Below, piece after piece: positions 8,925 through 20,812 of a stretch of 64,000 nt of DNA. How positions within the stretch are numbered: position 1 is the first letter of the stretch; every line of letters starts with the position of its first letter. The stretch covers positions 1-64,000 of the forward strand of contig JAPMOS010000071.1 in the NCBI GenBank assembly GCA_027972325.1, given 5' to 3'. The translations under genes and the position numbers were made by a program. Under the pieces are notes generated by a model, which worked only from the letters and a program-made list of their open reading frames with translations, searched no databases and was not told the DNA's origin. Source of the DNA: Paratrimastix pyriformis (Eukaryota > Preaxostyla > Paratrimastigidae).

Positions 8925-11603
8925 ATGGTGAAAAAAGCCAAAAAGCCGCGTAACAAAAAGCAAGCGCTGCCACAGGGGTCGGTGCCATCGGCTCCCTCCT
9001 CCTCTATCTTACCGTTGTGTCCAGGGACAGGTGGCAGTGGCGAAAACCACTCTTCGAGTTCTTGGCCTACCTTCAACCGCATGGCCTCTGGCCGGGTCAC
9101 CCCTACATTGTCCCAGAACATGCCTGCCATTGGGCTCTCCACAACCCGACAATCGTTCCTCCCGAGAAAGTCGCTGGGTTCATCAACTTCTACAAGGTCG
9201 CTCGCCTTCTTCGCGGCAAGCCATTATTTCTCGTTGTTGTTCTAGGGTGGGTTCGAAGTTTTCGCCTCGACTTTCGAAGCTGAGAAGAAAAGGAATCTCT
9301 CCATCCCATTCTCTGACTGGCTCGCGCGGGTGATGAAGATCAAAGAAAACGTCACCGATTCAACAAAACGCCGGCTGTCTGCACCTCTTCTTCTTCTTTT
9401 TTTGGTTCACCCACTTGGTGCAGGCCTGATTGGTATCGCGTCAAACTGAATGATAAGCTCATTGGCGCATTCAACCCTGACTTCTTGGCCGGCATGCAGA
9501 AGCATTCTGTGCCTCCGCCCCCAACCGCAACGGACCCATCTGCAACTGCCACTGCTCCAGCCACGGCCACGACCACGGCCACCCCTGCTCGTCCCCCCCG
9601 CACCAAGCGTGCCCGGGCGGCCGCGAAACCCGCTGCTGTTCCGGCTGCCTGTCGCGGCCCCGTCCCGCCCGCTGGGGCAAATACATCATCAACCACTGGG
9701 CCTTCAGGCTCGAAAAGGATGATCGTGGTCGACGACGACGACGAACAGTCCGACAAGGAAAAGAAAGACGATGACGTGGCCGCCACCCGAAAGCGCCCCC
9801 GCAAGAAGGAACCCCCCGCGCCCCTTGCCCTCTTTCCACACCCCGAATCGATCCCTGGACCGAAGCCGGCCTACGGGCTCTCCCTCGTCCCCTCCAAGGG
9901 GAACTTCCTGCTCTACGTGGCCACCCCGGATGGGCCCGAGTACTTCGTTGGAGTGGTTCGCTCTGACTACCTCGAGCCGCTCACCCGGGACGCACTCGCG
10001 ACGCTCCGCCGGCATGGCGTGCAAGTGCGCCAACCACCCAGGCCCACTCCGCTTCCTCCGCTCGCCGGTGCCCCTGTCTGTCGGGCGTGCCTTGGCGCTG
10101 TCTCATCGGCTGTGGATCCTCGCGTGTGTGGCGTCTGTGTGTGTCAGCTGCCGTTCAATCTTTTGTCGGGCCTGCTCTTGTACCCGTTTGTCTCAAAGGA
10201 TGCTGCCGGCGTCTCCGCACCGGCCGTTAGCAACTTTGTCCTGCCTGGCCCCCCGAAGGCGCCGATTGCAGACGGCACAGCCGCGGCACCGACCCAGGTC
10301 GGGCGCAGTTGCTTAGGTGTCTCATATTCGGTGCAAACTTCTGGGGGAGTGCTCCAGCCTGCAGCTCCCACGACCGTTGGTCCCGTCTGTTATGCGTGCT
10401 TCCTCCTGTTGTCAGTGTATCATTCGACTCCTCCTTCCTCATCGGTTGGCGCTCCAACCACAATCATCCCAATCGTCTCCCCCCCAGCAACCCCAGCAAC
10501 CCCAGCAATCCCAGCAATCCCAGCAATCCCAGCAATCCCAGCAATTCCAGCAATTCCAGCAATTCCAGCAGAGCCAGCAATTCCAGCAGAGCCAGCAATT
10601 CCAGCAATCCCAGCAATCCCAGCAATCCCAGCAATCCCAGCAATTCCAGCAATTCCCGCAATCCCAGCAATTCCAGGGCCAGCAATTCCAGCAATTCCAC
10701 CAATTCCCGCAATCCCAGCAATCCCAGCAATCACCGCCATTCCAGCAATTCCAGAAATTCCAGCAATTCCAGCAGAGCCAGCAATTCCAGCAGAGCCAGC
10801 AATCCCAGCAATTCCAGCAATTCCAGCAAGTACCGCAAGTCCCGCCACAAGCGTTCACACCCGCCACACTGCACCCCTCGTTCCAGGCGCCCATCTTTCC
10901 TCTAACTTTTGGCCCTGCACCGTCCGACGCCCGGCATCCGCCTCATCCGGTCCCCCCACCTCCCACCATTTCTTTGCGGGCATTGCCATTCCCACAAGGC
11001 TCACCCGGATCCCCAACCATGCGCCATGCTTCGAGACCCGTTCCGGAACCACGAGAGTTGCTCGACACCTCACACCTTCCTGCTCCTTCCGCTTCTCCTC
11101 TGGCTCTCGCTCCTCCTCCTCTCGTCGCTCCTCCTCCTCTCGTCGCTCCTCCTCCTCTCGTCGCTCCTCCTCCTCTCGTCGCTCCTCCTCCTCTCGTCGC
11201 TCCTCCTCCTCTCGTCGCTCCTCCTCCTCTCGTCGCTCCTCCTCCTCTCGTCGCTCCTCCTCCTCTCGTCGCTCCTCCTCCTCTCGTCGCTCCTCCTCCT
11301 CTCGTCGCTCCTCCTCCTCTCGTCGCTCCTGCGTCTGCTGCGTCTGCTGCGTCTGCCGCTCCCGAGCGATTTTATCAGCTTCTCCCGAATCTCCCCTCAT
11401 CGGCGAAGCTGCCCTCAACGACAGCGCCCGTGGGAAAGTCCCTCCCACTGACCACCACTCTGGCCAACGAATCTGATGATCTCACTTTGGGCAACGACGA
11501 CCCGTTCGCTGCTCAACCTTTTCTTGGTGATTTTGGCAACAGCGAGGACGACGCTGGCGGTGGTCTCGGCGTGAGCCCCTGGTCACTCGCCTTCACACTG
11601 TAG
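8925..11603 (+). CDS. Gln/Pro-rich, probably nuclear protein
   Basis: The ATG at 8925 gives a basic start (KKAKKPRNKK, a possible nuclear signal). The next coding stretch contains FEFLAYLQPHGLWPGHPYI and PEKVAGFINFYKVARLLRG, followed after small introns by YRVKLNDKLIGAFNPDFLAG. A second basic cluster (KRPRKKEPP) and an acidic run (DDDDEQSDKEKKDDD) lie near 9730-9810, and YGLSLVPSKGNFLLYVATP near 9870. Two further introns (about 10021-10147 and 10300-10410) lead into a frame of SQQ and FQQ repeats, then APPPLV repeats, ending with an acidic tail and stop at 11603. Joining 8925 to the following frame needs either a 17-base intron (GTTGTGTCCAGGGACAG) or an indel. The composition suggests a transcription-related or scaffold protein. 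No catalytic family is recognised. Confidence 0.55.
10480..10850 (+). repeat. CAGCAATCC/CAGCAATTC minisatellite in coding sequence
   Basis: Nine-base units repeated about 40 times with variants. In the reading frame that continues to the stop at 11603 they encode SQQ and FQQ. The other two plus-strand frames are also open, giving NPS/NSS and AIP repeats. Confidence 0.9.
11101..11330 (+). repeat. 18-bp tandem repeat in coding sequence
   Basis: Unit GCTCCTCCTCCTCTCGTC, about 12 near-perfect copies, encoding APPPLV in the chosen frame. Such uniformity indicates recent expansion or homogenisation. Confidence 0.9.
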
Positions 11604-11919
11604 CTGCGAGTTTCACGGGAGATTTTAGGTGTTTTTTTCAATAAGTTGTGTTCCCGGTCAAGTCTCTTCGGACACCACAGTTTTTAGAATTTTATCTTTG
11701 CGCCCGCAGGAAAAAACCCAGACGGCATGCGGATGATGGGGGGACCCACAAGGAAATCCGACACACTGAGAGGTAGGAGGGCCAACTGAGAAGAATACAT
11801 CAAAGAGAAAGCTCCCGAAACCATTCTTCTGGAGAAGAGGTCCCGGAAGTTTCAAATCACCCGCCACATATCCCACAATCTAGTTTCTCTCACCCTGGCC
11901 AGGTTGGGCTTTCGGGCAC
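11604..11919. other. Intergenic spacer
   Basis: Nothing specific seen. A T-rich stretch and AATAA lie at 11629-11645, just past the stop of the upstream gene, and could serve polyadenylation. Confidence 0.4.
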
Positions 11920-14900
11920 ATGCAGGGCACGGGCGAGCCGCCACTCCGTATTTATGATCTTCTGATTGATCGGTTTGCGAACTTGTATGGTGCCGAAATT
12001 CTGGACGCTCCTCTCTATGGAAAGGACGGGTGCCGCTATTTTGGTGGGTGCATCGCTGGAATCATTCCTCATTTGCCCCGGATCAGGGGGATGGGGTTCA
12101 CCCATATTATGCTCACGCCTTTTTTGCTGGGTCAACTCGGTGATCCGACCGGCTACCACGGTTCCCACATTGTCGATCCTGGGCGCCTCGATCCTCGACT
12201 TGTGGCTGGGTGGAATGGTCAAGGGGCACCTCCCTCCGATGAGGTGCTCATTGAAATCTACAACCAATTTTTGGAAGCGATGAGACGCTCGAATCTGAAA
12301 CTTATCTTCACTTTTTCCCCCAATCATCTCGTTCCTTGCGAGATGGTCCATCACACTTTTCGGGAACCCACGCCGCCCCCGCCCACGGTGACCACATCCA
12401 CATGCACGGTGACCACATCCACATGCACGGTGACCACATCCACATGCACGGTGACCACGGTGACCACGGTGACCACGGTGACCACGGTGACCACACCCAC
12501 GGTGACCACACCCACGGTGCCGGAGGTGCCCGAGCCTGTTTTCGCAGTCGATGGGAACAAGAACAGGATCCCATTCCTCCACTTCACTGATCTTCCCCTT
12601 TGGAAGTTGGACCACAGCTCTGCGGGATGTCGGGCCTACCTCGTTCAGGTCTGTTGCGCATTCTCCCCTCCCTTAGCTCACTCTCGCTCCAGTCGATTTC
12701 CCGATGGACAGCTCACAGCGACGTTGTTGATATTATTCGGTTTGACCATGCCATCGGGGTCGAGCCGGCCTTCCTGAAGTTGCTGGTGACGGATCTCCAG
12801 AATCAGAGAACAAGCGCTCACCTCAAGCCGCTGCGTTTCATGGCCGAGATTAACCTGACCAACATCCGCAGGGAAGCCCTCCACACCTTGGCTCCATCCC
12901 TGAAAGATGTGATTTCTCCGGGGGACTCCAACTGCCGCGGAGAACTGAAGACAGTCAGTGAAAGCGTCTTTGAGACTGTGCGGCAGCGCTATGCGGAGGT
13001 CTGTCGCCTCAATCATCCAACCCGCTCCCACACGCCCTTCATAGGCTGGCGTCAACTTCTTTGTGGACATGAAATGCCACGAGGCCTTGGTGCTCTACAT
13101 GACGAAGATCCTCAAAACAATGCGGTCCCCATCAACATCCATGGGTGCAGAACCATTCCCTCCTCTTCCCCCCGGCTGCGTCGCCTTCTTTTCCGGTCAT
13201 GACATGGACCGGGCTCCCATAGCGGTCGCCTATCGTATGGCTTGCCAAGAAGGGCTCGCTCCTGAGCTGGCATGGGATGTTCTGGCGGACAAAAAGAAGC
13301 TCCAAGCGTTACGTCCGCCGGACGATTATGTTTCGATCATGCGCGGTCTGCCGGATCACCCGGTCCAACTTCCCCTCAATCTCAATGTCTATTCCACAGA
13401 GAGTCTCCGCATCCTCCAGGCGGCCCACGGCATCCACATTTTGGTGTATCAAGGAGATGAGTACCCCGATTGTGTGCATCTTCACCAAACGAAACTCCGG
13501 TATACTGCAGACTTTGAAGAAGGGTGTGGCGATCTCCATTTCCGGCAATGCATGCGCTTCCCGGATGTCGCTAAGCCCGGCTACTGGTGCGGCCGCATCG
13601 GGGCTGTTCCGACCGAGGAGATCACTCGCTGGTTGACGGCCCGGCAACTCCGCGAACAGTTCGCCCATGTTGCTCTGAAAGATCTCGCATCCCAAAACGT
13701 GAAGCGGCGCCGGATCACCTGTTGCCCCACTTCCAGCGGTCGGATTGCCTGGGCCTGCTTCGGCTGCAGCCGCGACAGCCTCGAGCCACATCCCCACCGT
13801 TCGGGTCCTCCTGGTGCTTGTCAACCCCAGCGAAGCAGACCCTGCATTGGACGATTTGCCAGCCTCCTCGAAGAAAGCCAAAGAACTCCCTTTCCATCCA
13901 GAAACAGTCTGCTTTCGCTGTCTCTCGGATTCACTTTCTTTTGGCACCCAATAGCGATTTGTGGTGCACCTTCTCACACAACCTGGAGAGCGCGTCCTCA
14001 AAGGTCTGCCACGCAGCATCAATCGGCCACAACCGTGTTCTTTTTAGAAACGATCCTCAGCTTCTCCCCCCACGTGGTTGCCTACCTGGGTCACGGGTTC
14101 CACAATGCCATTACCATCTCCGCCGGGAGCGATATGTCGGGGCCGCTACCACTGGGGCGTCTCGGCCCGGCCGCACTGCTCAATTGTTTTTCGGGGAGTC
14201 CCCAGGCTTCGGCACCCCCGGCAACAGCCACAGCCACAGCCACAACGACAGTGGCACCAGACCTCGCCGGGGCAACTCCACCGCCAACGCCCCTAGAAGC
14301 CACAGCCACGCCCCTCTCAGCAACCGCGCCCCTGGCACCCTCAACGTGCCCTGATGCCGTGATGCTGCTGTGCTGCAACTCGCTGTTCATAGGGGAGTAT
14401 CTCCAACGGAAGTTTCCCAGTCCCTCCGGAATGCAGCGGGTCGTGGCAACGGCGGATGAACTCCTGGACGAGGAGGCGGCCTCCTTCCTCTCATACCTGC
14501 TGGCCTACGCGCCGCACAACATCTCGCCCGAGGGGTTCAGCGATGGTGCTATCAAAGTTGCGATCAAGAACGCACAGGAGACCCGGGCACACTATTGCGG
14601 TCGATACGACCCCATCACACCCCTGGTGCTCCTCAGGCGTCTGACGCCCCCCCCGCAGGACGATACTTGGTGTGGATGCACTTTTGAGCGCAGTTCGCTC
14701 ACGCTGGCCGAGTCCGTCCACGTCTCCCGTGACATCCATCGTGGCTATCGATTGCGGCGCACGTGCGAGTGTACGGTGAAGCAACCCAATTACAAGTCCG
14801 AACAAGCTTTCGGTTGTCTCCAGCTCACGCCGCCCCCGTTCTCTGCCGAGACCTCCACCATCGGGGGTCAGGCCGGTGTCGCTGCCACGGCCGCCCTGCC

Positions 14901-15207
14901 CCTGCCCCAGTCCGAAGCCTTGGTCCTCCCACAGGATGAAACTGCTCCGACCTCCACCACTGGGGGTCAGGCTCTGCCCTCCACCTCTCCGCCATCTGAC
15001 GCCCCCACCGATTCAGCAGCCCCTCCTCCATGGTGTTGTTCGTGTATCAAAAAGGGACAACACCAACACCAGACCGCCTCCGCCTCGTATGTGCCGAGAT
15101 GCACGGAATGTGGCCACAGAATGCCCTTCCTGATTCCATGCGAGTTTGTGCCCACTGACGCCACTGTGTCGAAGGCGAACCCTGCATTTCAGGCTCTGCT
15201 CCAATAA
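11920..15207 (+). CDS. GH13 amylase-like domain joined to a CHAT protease domain
   Basis: The ATG at 11920 opens a GH13-like barrel (PLRIYDLLIDRFANL) paralogous to the gene at 4463. The nucleophile (IIRFDHAIGV), acid-base (FMAEINL) and third Asp (FFSGHDMDR) are kept, but the first conserved region reads TFSPNH and lacks its usual Asp. Introns lie near 12650-12715 and 13003-13045. After VYQGDEYPDC and a segment ARQLREQFAHVALKDL, the frame shifts near 13695-13700 into RVLLVLVNPSEADPALDDL, then RFVVHLLTQPGERVLKGL, the His motif VVAYLGHGF, the Cys motif MLLCCNSLFIG and RVVATADEL. This is the strand order and the His-Cys dyad of a CHAT domain. The end carries CxxC pairs (WCCSC, RCTEC). No in-frame ATG precedes the CHAT part and the 17-kb homologue shares the linker motif, so I infer a fusion. 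Confidence 0.65.
12385..12525 (+). repeat. 21-bp and 9-bp nested tandem repeats in coding sequence
   Basis: Three copies of a 21-base unit (CACATCCACATGCACGGTGAC), then CACGGTGAC nonamers. In frame they give Thr/Val-rich sequence at the place where the paralogue at 4463 has its Ala-Pro linker. Confidence 0.9.
13780..14620 (+). other. CHAT domain of the GH13-CHAT gene
   Basis: Order seen: RVLLVLVNP, FVVHLL, then an intron ending near 14043, VVAYLGHGF (catalytic His), LLNCF, an Ala/Thr/Pro insert, VMLLCCNSL (catalytic Cys), RVVATADELLDEEA and a helix with VAIKNAQE. This matches the CHAT caspase fold known from bacterial HetF- and TPR-associated proteases. Confidence 0.7.
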
Positions 15208-15682
15208 TCGAAAAAGAGTGATGAATCATCTGGCCGCCGGCATCATCATGGAGAGGTAGGAGGAATACAGGAGGCAAACGAACCGATTGGCACACTAACC
15301 AGCGACGAGGGGGGCCTGGCCCAGCTGGAGGAGGAGTGGCTGATGACGACGGGGCGATGTTGGGTGGATTCATTCCACGAACAAAACTGACTGAAGTCAG
15401 AACTGTGAAGACAGTGACGGCGAGGTTGAATTTGTCGACATGTCGGTACGTCGTCGGCGCGCAAAACGGCGGGTGATGAGGTGAGGGGAAATTGGGGGGA
15501 TAAAACTTTTTGTGGCAATTTCTTTCTCTCACACGATGCTGCATTAACACGAGACTGACTGACTGGCCGTCCGTTGCTGATCGGAAACACATCTGCGTAA
15601 AATAATTTTGTTTACGGTACCCCGGGCCAAAAAGATTCTCCTCCTCAAATTTGGGTTGCTGGAGTGAAACCCGTTATCTCTC
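15208..15682. other. Intergenic spacer
   Basis: No gene seen. An inverted partial R2 repeat, GCTGCATTAACACGAGACTG, lies at 15538-15557. The next ATG is at 15683. Confidence 0.45.
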
Positions 15683-18600
15683 ATGATACCGGGGACATTT
15701 GAAGGCATTCCGAACCATGTTTGGCTTTATCTCTCCGCTATTGACTCGTCCTTCCGGTTACATTGCATCCTCTCGGCGATTAATCACTGCTTTCGAGACC
15801 TTCTTATGAAGGGAACCACGAGACTCTGCTGGTCTGAAATAAACTCAAGGGACCGTCCAAATTCGGTCTCTGCTCTGTTTCCCGTGACCCGTCCTCCCTT
15901 TGCGCTGATTCTCCGGCGACGTGCGGCTTCGCTTGAATGGCTCACGATTTCCGATCCATTCGACGCTGAAGATGCCGCCGCCTTTGTGGAGGATGATCTG
16001 AAGGGGGCTGTCTTCCCCCAGCTGCGCACGCTGAACTTCCCGCGGGCCCCGCTGTGGTTCCTCAGGCTGGTACCCCAGCTGAGGGACTTGACCATCAACC
16101 AGGCGGCCTTCCCCTCACGTCGCAGCTTTTATCAGTTCCTGCGGGACCGTCCCAGCTTGCAATCTTTGGAAATCTTTGAGCTCTCGCTATTGTACTTTGG
16201 CCTGCGAGGCCAACGGCTCCGCCCCTACAGGGCCATGGTGCGGGCCGCAGCCGGCGAGGGCATTGAAATTGGCACACCGGGCAGCGTGCGGGGCCTCACC
16301 TTGGAGCAAAGCGACCCAGAGGACCTGCCCTTGCTCCTGGCCGACTGGCCCAACATGGAGCACCTGCGGGTCACTTTCGAAGAACTGACGACTGACCCAC
16401 TTGGCGTCCTGGCAGCAGCCATCCAACCACATGCCCCCAACCTACAATTGGAGCTTAGCCTGAACCATCACACTTCCATCATGCCCCATGCACTCCAACC
16501 ATTCGACTCCGTCCTGACGTCTCTCTCGGCATCGGTGGTGTGCTCGTCTCCGCGTCTCGTGCTGCCCGCCACGTTGCGGGTCTGCGACCTTGTACTCCTG
16601 CCCGATCTGGCCGAGGAGGTGACCTTGGATCTGCCCCATGTCGAGGAACTCACTCTGAAGGTCTCGAAGCCTCTGAACAGGGTCACTCTGTGCTGCCCCG
16701 CATTGGGTACATTCAGGGCGAGGACCAACAATCACCCACGCCTCATTTCCTGCTTTGCGGCCGAGGGGCGCATGCCTCTTCTAGGCACGCTCGAGTTTGG
16801 TGACTGTCTGTGGTGCCACCACTCTACTTTTCATGAACCTTTTATGTAGCTGAATTGACAATTGGACCAGGGGAGTCACTGGACCTTGACGGCCTTTGGA
16901 AGAATGATTTGCCCGACTTCTGGCGGGTTCGCAATCTCGAGCTGGCCATCTCTCTCAACAAGGGACATATCAGCAGCCATCTTCGGGTTCCTCCTTCTGT
17001 CAAACGCCTCGTCGTTTCCACCAGATCGGTTTCGGGGGGCCTGATTAATGTCTCGTCTTTTGGTGTCATTTCTTGTCATCATTTCTTGTTCTCCTTCAGC
17101 CCCTCGAAATGTCCGCGCCACAGCTCGAGGAACTTGAGGTCAGGGCGTCTATGTGCACCACGATCAATTTCTCAGGGGGCCCTCCATTGCTGCACACCCT
17201 GAGCGTCCTCGACACACCGCCCTCTCCTTCAAAATTGCCGCCTGCGCTCTTTTCTCTCATCCATCAATGCCAAAAATCCCTCAAAAGGCTTGTCCTTGAC
17301 TGGGCAGGATATTCCGCTCAGGTACCGCTCATCGAGGAGTGCCCTGTCCTGCAGCAGCTCTGGTGCAAGAGCCCCATCGGCTTCCGGTCGCGCTGTCCCT
17401 TCCTCGACCGTCTCGGCCTCACCGCGCCAACAGTCTATCGGCCGACAGTGTACCGACCGACAGCGGGTCGGCGGCCGCCGCCGCCGAAAACGGCACTGGA
17501 CAATGCGGCCCTGACCCCGATCAGAGTCTTGTTCGTCAACATTGAGGAAGATTGGAACGTCTGACATAGTATATCTTTATGTGACGGCATCTGACTCATT
17601 TTCTCGTCGTTTCTTCATCTTTTCGGGTTTTCAGGCTCTTCAGGAGGATGGCCCACTCCTCACGATCGTTCGGATCAAGGATCCCGTGCCATCGGTTCTG
17701 CTGGGTCCGTCGCGTTCGAGCCATCTCCGCATCACCCGCCCAATTCCACAGACCGTCTTCGGCAAGACCGACCTGATGTGCTGATCTTCAGTTGCCCCTG
17801 CATCAGCGATGCCCTCCTCCTACGGACCTTCAAGACGCCCAATCTGCGTCCCTTATACGCCCAGGACCTTGCCAGCATCATCCAGCAGTCAGGCGCCCCT
17901 GTTCGCGTCGTCCTGCACCATTCTGAGCACAGTGGGTGGGTTCATTTTTGTCTCCCTTATGCCTTCTTGGGGGATCTCTTTGAAATCCACAAGCAACAAG
18001 GGCTGCTTCTGACCGGGGAAATCAAAGTTGACCACGAAAACGATCTTCCATCATTCTTCCGATGCCTGGCCGAGATGGGAATCGCCTCAGCCGTTGAATC
18101 CCTGAAGGAATCCAGAATATACGATGCTGAAGCCTTTGCCTTTGAAGGCCACCTGCCGCCACCACACCTGCTGACTCCGAGGCGCCTGCCTCTCCACCAG
18201 TATGCCCAAGAACTGCAAGCCCATTTTGCGAATGTCACTCTGGGAGAGTTGGAGGGCGCCCTCGAGCGGCGAGGCCCCGCGTTTTGCTGCCAATGTCAGG
18301 CCTCGACCCCACCCCAATTCCGCGTGGTGTGGTCATGCACTGCCTGCAGCGACAAGTGCCCAGACCATGATCTCATTGACAATTCCATTGTCCTTCCCGA
18401 CCCGGGTAGCACCTTGTCCTGTCTTCCCATCATTCGGGAGAACGCCTCTCAGTTGGTGAGCGACCACATTGACTTGGGTGTGCCCAACTTCTGCTTTCGG
18501 TGCCTTTTGAACAGCGGTGGAGCCGTGTTGAACAGTCTTGCGTTGCCGCTGGCTGAGTGTGTGGGCTGCCATACTCGTGGGTTGCGCATGCGCAGTGACG

Positions 18601-20117
18601 CCCTCGCCGCCCTGCCGCCTTTCGACGAGCGGCCATCCGACGTGCCGCCGCATCCTCGGCCTCGGCCGCCATTCCCCGATCGCCCGGTGATAATCCGTCT
18701 GTCGGCTCCTCAACAGCAAGCAACGACCTCAACCTCAACTAGATGGCGGCGCAGTGGGCCAGAGTCAAGCACCACCACCCATCAACCACCCAGAGGGCCC
18801 CGCCTTACGTGTGCTCTGTATCACTCTCAACCCGAATCCTGCCATCGATAACCCCCGGTTGGAGCAACTCTCCACTTCCGCGCTCCAGGAGATCTCCGCA
18901 GCATTGAAGGCTGCCCCCCAATTCGTCTGATTTCCTTTATATCAGTCCCTTTATATGTTATTTTTAGGGTTTCGAGGTGAGCCTCCTCTGCGAACCGTCG
19001 ACCCGGGTCCTCAAAGGTCTTCCCCCCGCATACAGGTTTGATTCATTGTCCATTTGCCCCCCAACCAGCCAAAATGCGCGAGTTCCGCCCCGATCTGGTG
19101 GTCTACTTGGGCCACGGCCTCCCCCAGGCCGTCAGTATCCGCGGTGAGGAGGCTATGACGAAGCCCCTGACTTGGATCGGCCCTGACGAGTTCCTGAGCT
19201 GCTTCGGCGGCGCGACCCCACCTGCGGAATCACCGCTCCCCACGATCACGGCAGACCATCCAACTTCCACACCACTGACACCCCCATCTCCGCTTTCGGT
19301 CCCCCACACGGTGCTGTTGTTGTGCTGCAACTCGTTGGCTCTGGGCGATCACCTGCTGCGGGGCCTGTCGGACAGCGGCGGTCTGGAGCGGGTGGTTGCC
19401 ACAGCGGACGAGCTCGCGGACGTGGAGGCGAGCCGCTTCATCTCGACGCTTCTGGCATACGCGCCCCACAATCCCATCCCAGCCACTCTGGACAAGACTA
19501 TAATGTTGGCGTTCCGCCATGCCCAACAAGCCCGGGCAACTCTTCAAGACCCGGTCGACCCGACGACACCCCTTGTGCTCATTTCATCACACTCTGCTGA
19601 CAATGCCTTTTCGCGGGGCCCCACCCTGGCCGAGGCCCTCCACGCCACCCGGGCCCTTGCCCGTCCCTTGGAGAGCATCCCCCTGCGGCGCACTTGTGGT
19701 TGCCCGGAAGGGCCCCAGTTTGCGATCGAATATGCTCATGGCTGCGTGAGGCCCGCGGTGTCTGAAGGGCCGACAACCCTCTGCACCGCCCAGGAGCAGC
19801 GTGAAGGACCCGAGGAGTCCCGACACCACGGACACGTCGGCGTGTGGTGCCTGCGATGCATCGAAAATGTGGCTCACGACCGAGCGCTGCTTCCCTACGC
19901 TCAACGCTGCAAGCGGTGCGGCCAGGCCGCCTTCATCATCCCGTGCGACCTTCCCTCAGCCTTCGGCCCCCTCCCGGCTGCTACCCCTGGGCGCGAGAAA
20001 GACCCTCCATTCCCCCCGCAGGCGCCTCGCCCTCTCCCTCCAGCCACTTCTCCTGAAGATTCGCCTCCATCCCTGACCTCTCCTGGCTGGGACGCCTTCT
20101 CCGACGACAATCAATAG
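15683..20117 (+). CDS. LRR-like protein joined to zinc-ribbon and CHAT protease domains
   Basis: The ATG at 15683 begins an F-box-like helix region (IPNHVWLYLSAIDSSF) followed by irregular leucine-rich repeats to about 17420 (LRTLNFPRAPLWFLRLVPQL, NMEHLRVTFEEL, PQLEELEVRAS), with introns near 16812-16870 and 17048-17099. A segment RVLFVNIEEDWN follows, then an intron (about 17562-17634), IFSCPCISDALLL, a zinc-binding region (CCQC, CTAC, CFRC, CVGC) and a CHAT domain: LRVLCITLNPNPAIDNP, FEVSLLCEPSTRVLKGL, VVYLGHGL with His, VLLLCCNSLALG with Cys, RVVATADEL. CxxC pairs (WCLRC, RCKRC) precede the stop at 20117. A frame change near 18795, in GGGCCCC, is not explained by a clear intron and may be an indel. 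One gene is inferred from continuous same-strand exons; two genes remain possible. Confidence 0.55.
18790..19560 (+). other. CHAT domain of the LRR-CHAT gene
   Basis: RVLCITLNPNP, FEVSLLCEPS, VVYLGHGL (His), FLSCF, LLLCCNSLALG (Cys), RVVATADELADVEASRF and MLAFRHAQQAR follow CHAT order. It aligns block by block with 13780-14620, including the shared RVLKGLP and FAxVxL motifs. Confidence 0.75.
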
Positions 20118-20270
20118 TCCACAAAAGACCGGCACTGCGCGACGTCGCCTCACGGCCCCCCAACTGCTCGCCCGAGGTCATCAGGCCCAGGGCACCTGGC
20201 GCGAAAGGCGCAAATAATCTCCTTCTGGAACTCGTCGCCCTCGCAAAGAACAGCATTTCTCAGTCAGTCA

Positions 20271-20358
20271 GTCTCGTGTTAATGCAGCCTCGTAGGAGGC
20301 TAACTAGATAATCGCAATCGAGAAGAGTTCACAAAAGGTTTTACTCCCATTTCTCTCT
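20271..20358 (+). repeat. Hairpin repeat family R2
   Basis: Core AGCCTCGTAGGAGGCT differs from the 543 copy by G to A in the loop, and the flanks match for about 85 bases. Confidence 0.65.
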
Positions 20359-20543
20359 TCGCTCCTGCAAAGACACAACCCGTCTCTGGCCGGATGGGGC
20401 ACATGGACGGCGGCGTGGGAACTAAAGGGGGTGGTCAAGGTGGCGATGGCCCCGGAGGCCCAATCTCGCGTCAGGCTTCGCTACGAAGCTGCATTAACAC
20501 GAGACTGACTGGGACGCCAACGCCTGGGCGACGGCCTAGCGAT

Positions 20544-20570
20544 GGGGGGAAAACGTGTTGGCCCGGGGAC
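20544..20570 (+). repeat. Dispersed element family R1
   Basis: GGGGGGAAAACGTGTTGGCC followed by CGGGGAC. Confidence 0.65.
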
Positions 20571-20812
20571 GAAACAAAAAGTTGATCCAGATTTCCAGCA
20601 AGAGGGGCGGCTACTGTACTGCTTTCCGGCCAACGTTTGGCCACGAGGTTGATGCCGCTCAGCCTTTCCTTCGGCCAAGCGCAGCGTCGACGGCAAGAGA
20701 AAAAGGTTTTATAATTGTAGCTCTCCTCACACCACCACCCGATACTTCAGACTTCAGGCACATCATCACATCGCTCATCACATCGCTCATCCTGGCTCTC
20801 CTCCCCTCGATC

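Larger units (their letters stand above)
20118..20812. other. Intergenic region with R2 and R1 elements
   Basis: Contains the R2 hairpin repeat (20271-20358), an inverted partial R2 (20486-20506) and an R1 element (20544-20570). The start codon of the next gene may lie in its right part, but I could not place it. Confidence 0.5.

Noticed and set aside
10855-11448. Minus-strand REEEE-rich ORF
   Set aside because: Shadow of the 18-bp coding repeat of the plus-strand Gln/Pro-rich gene.
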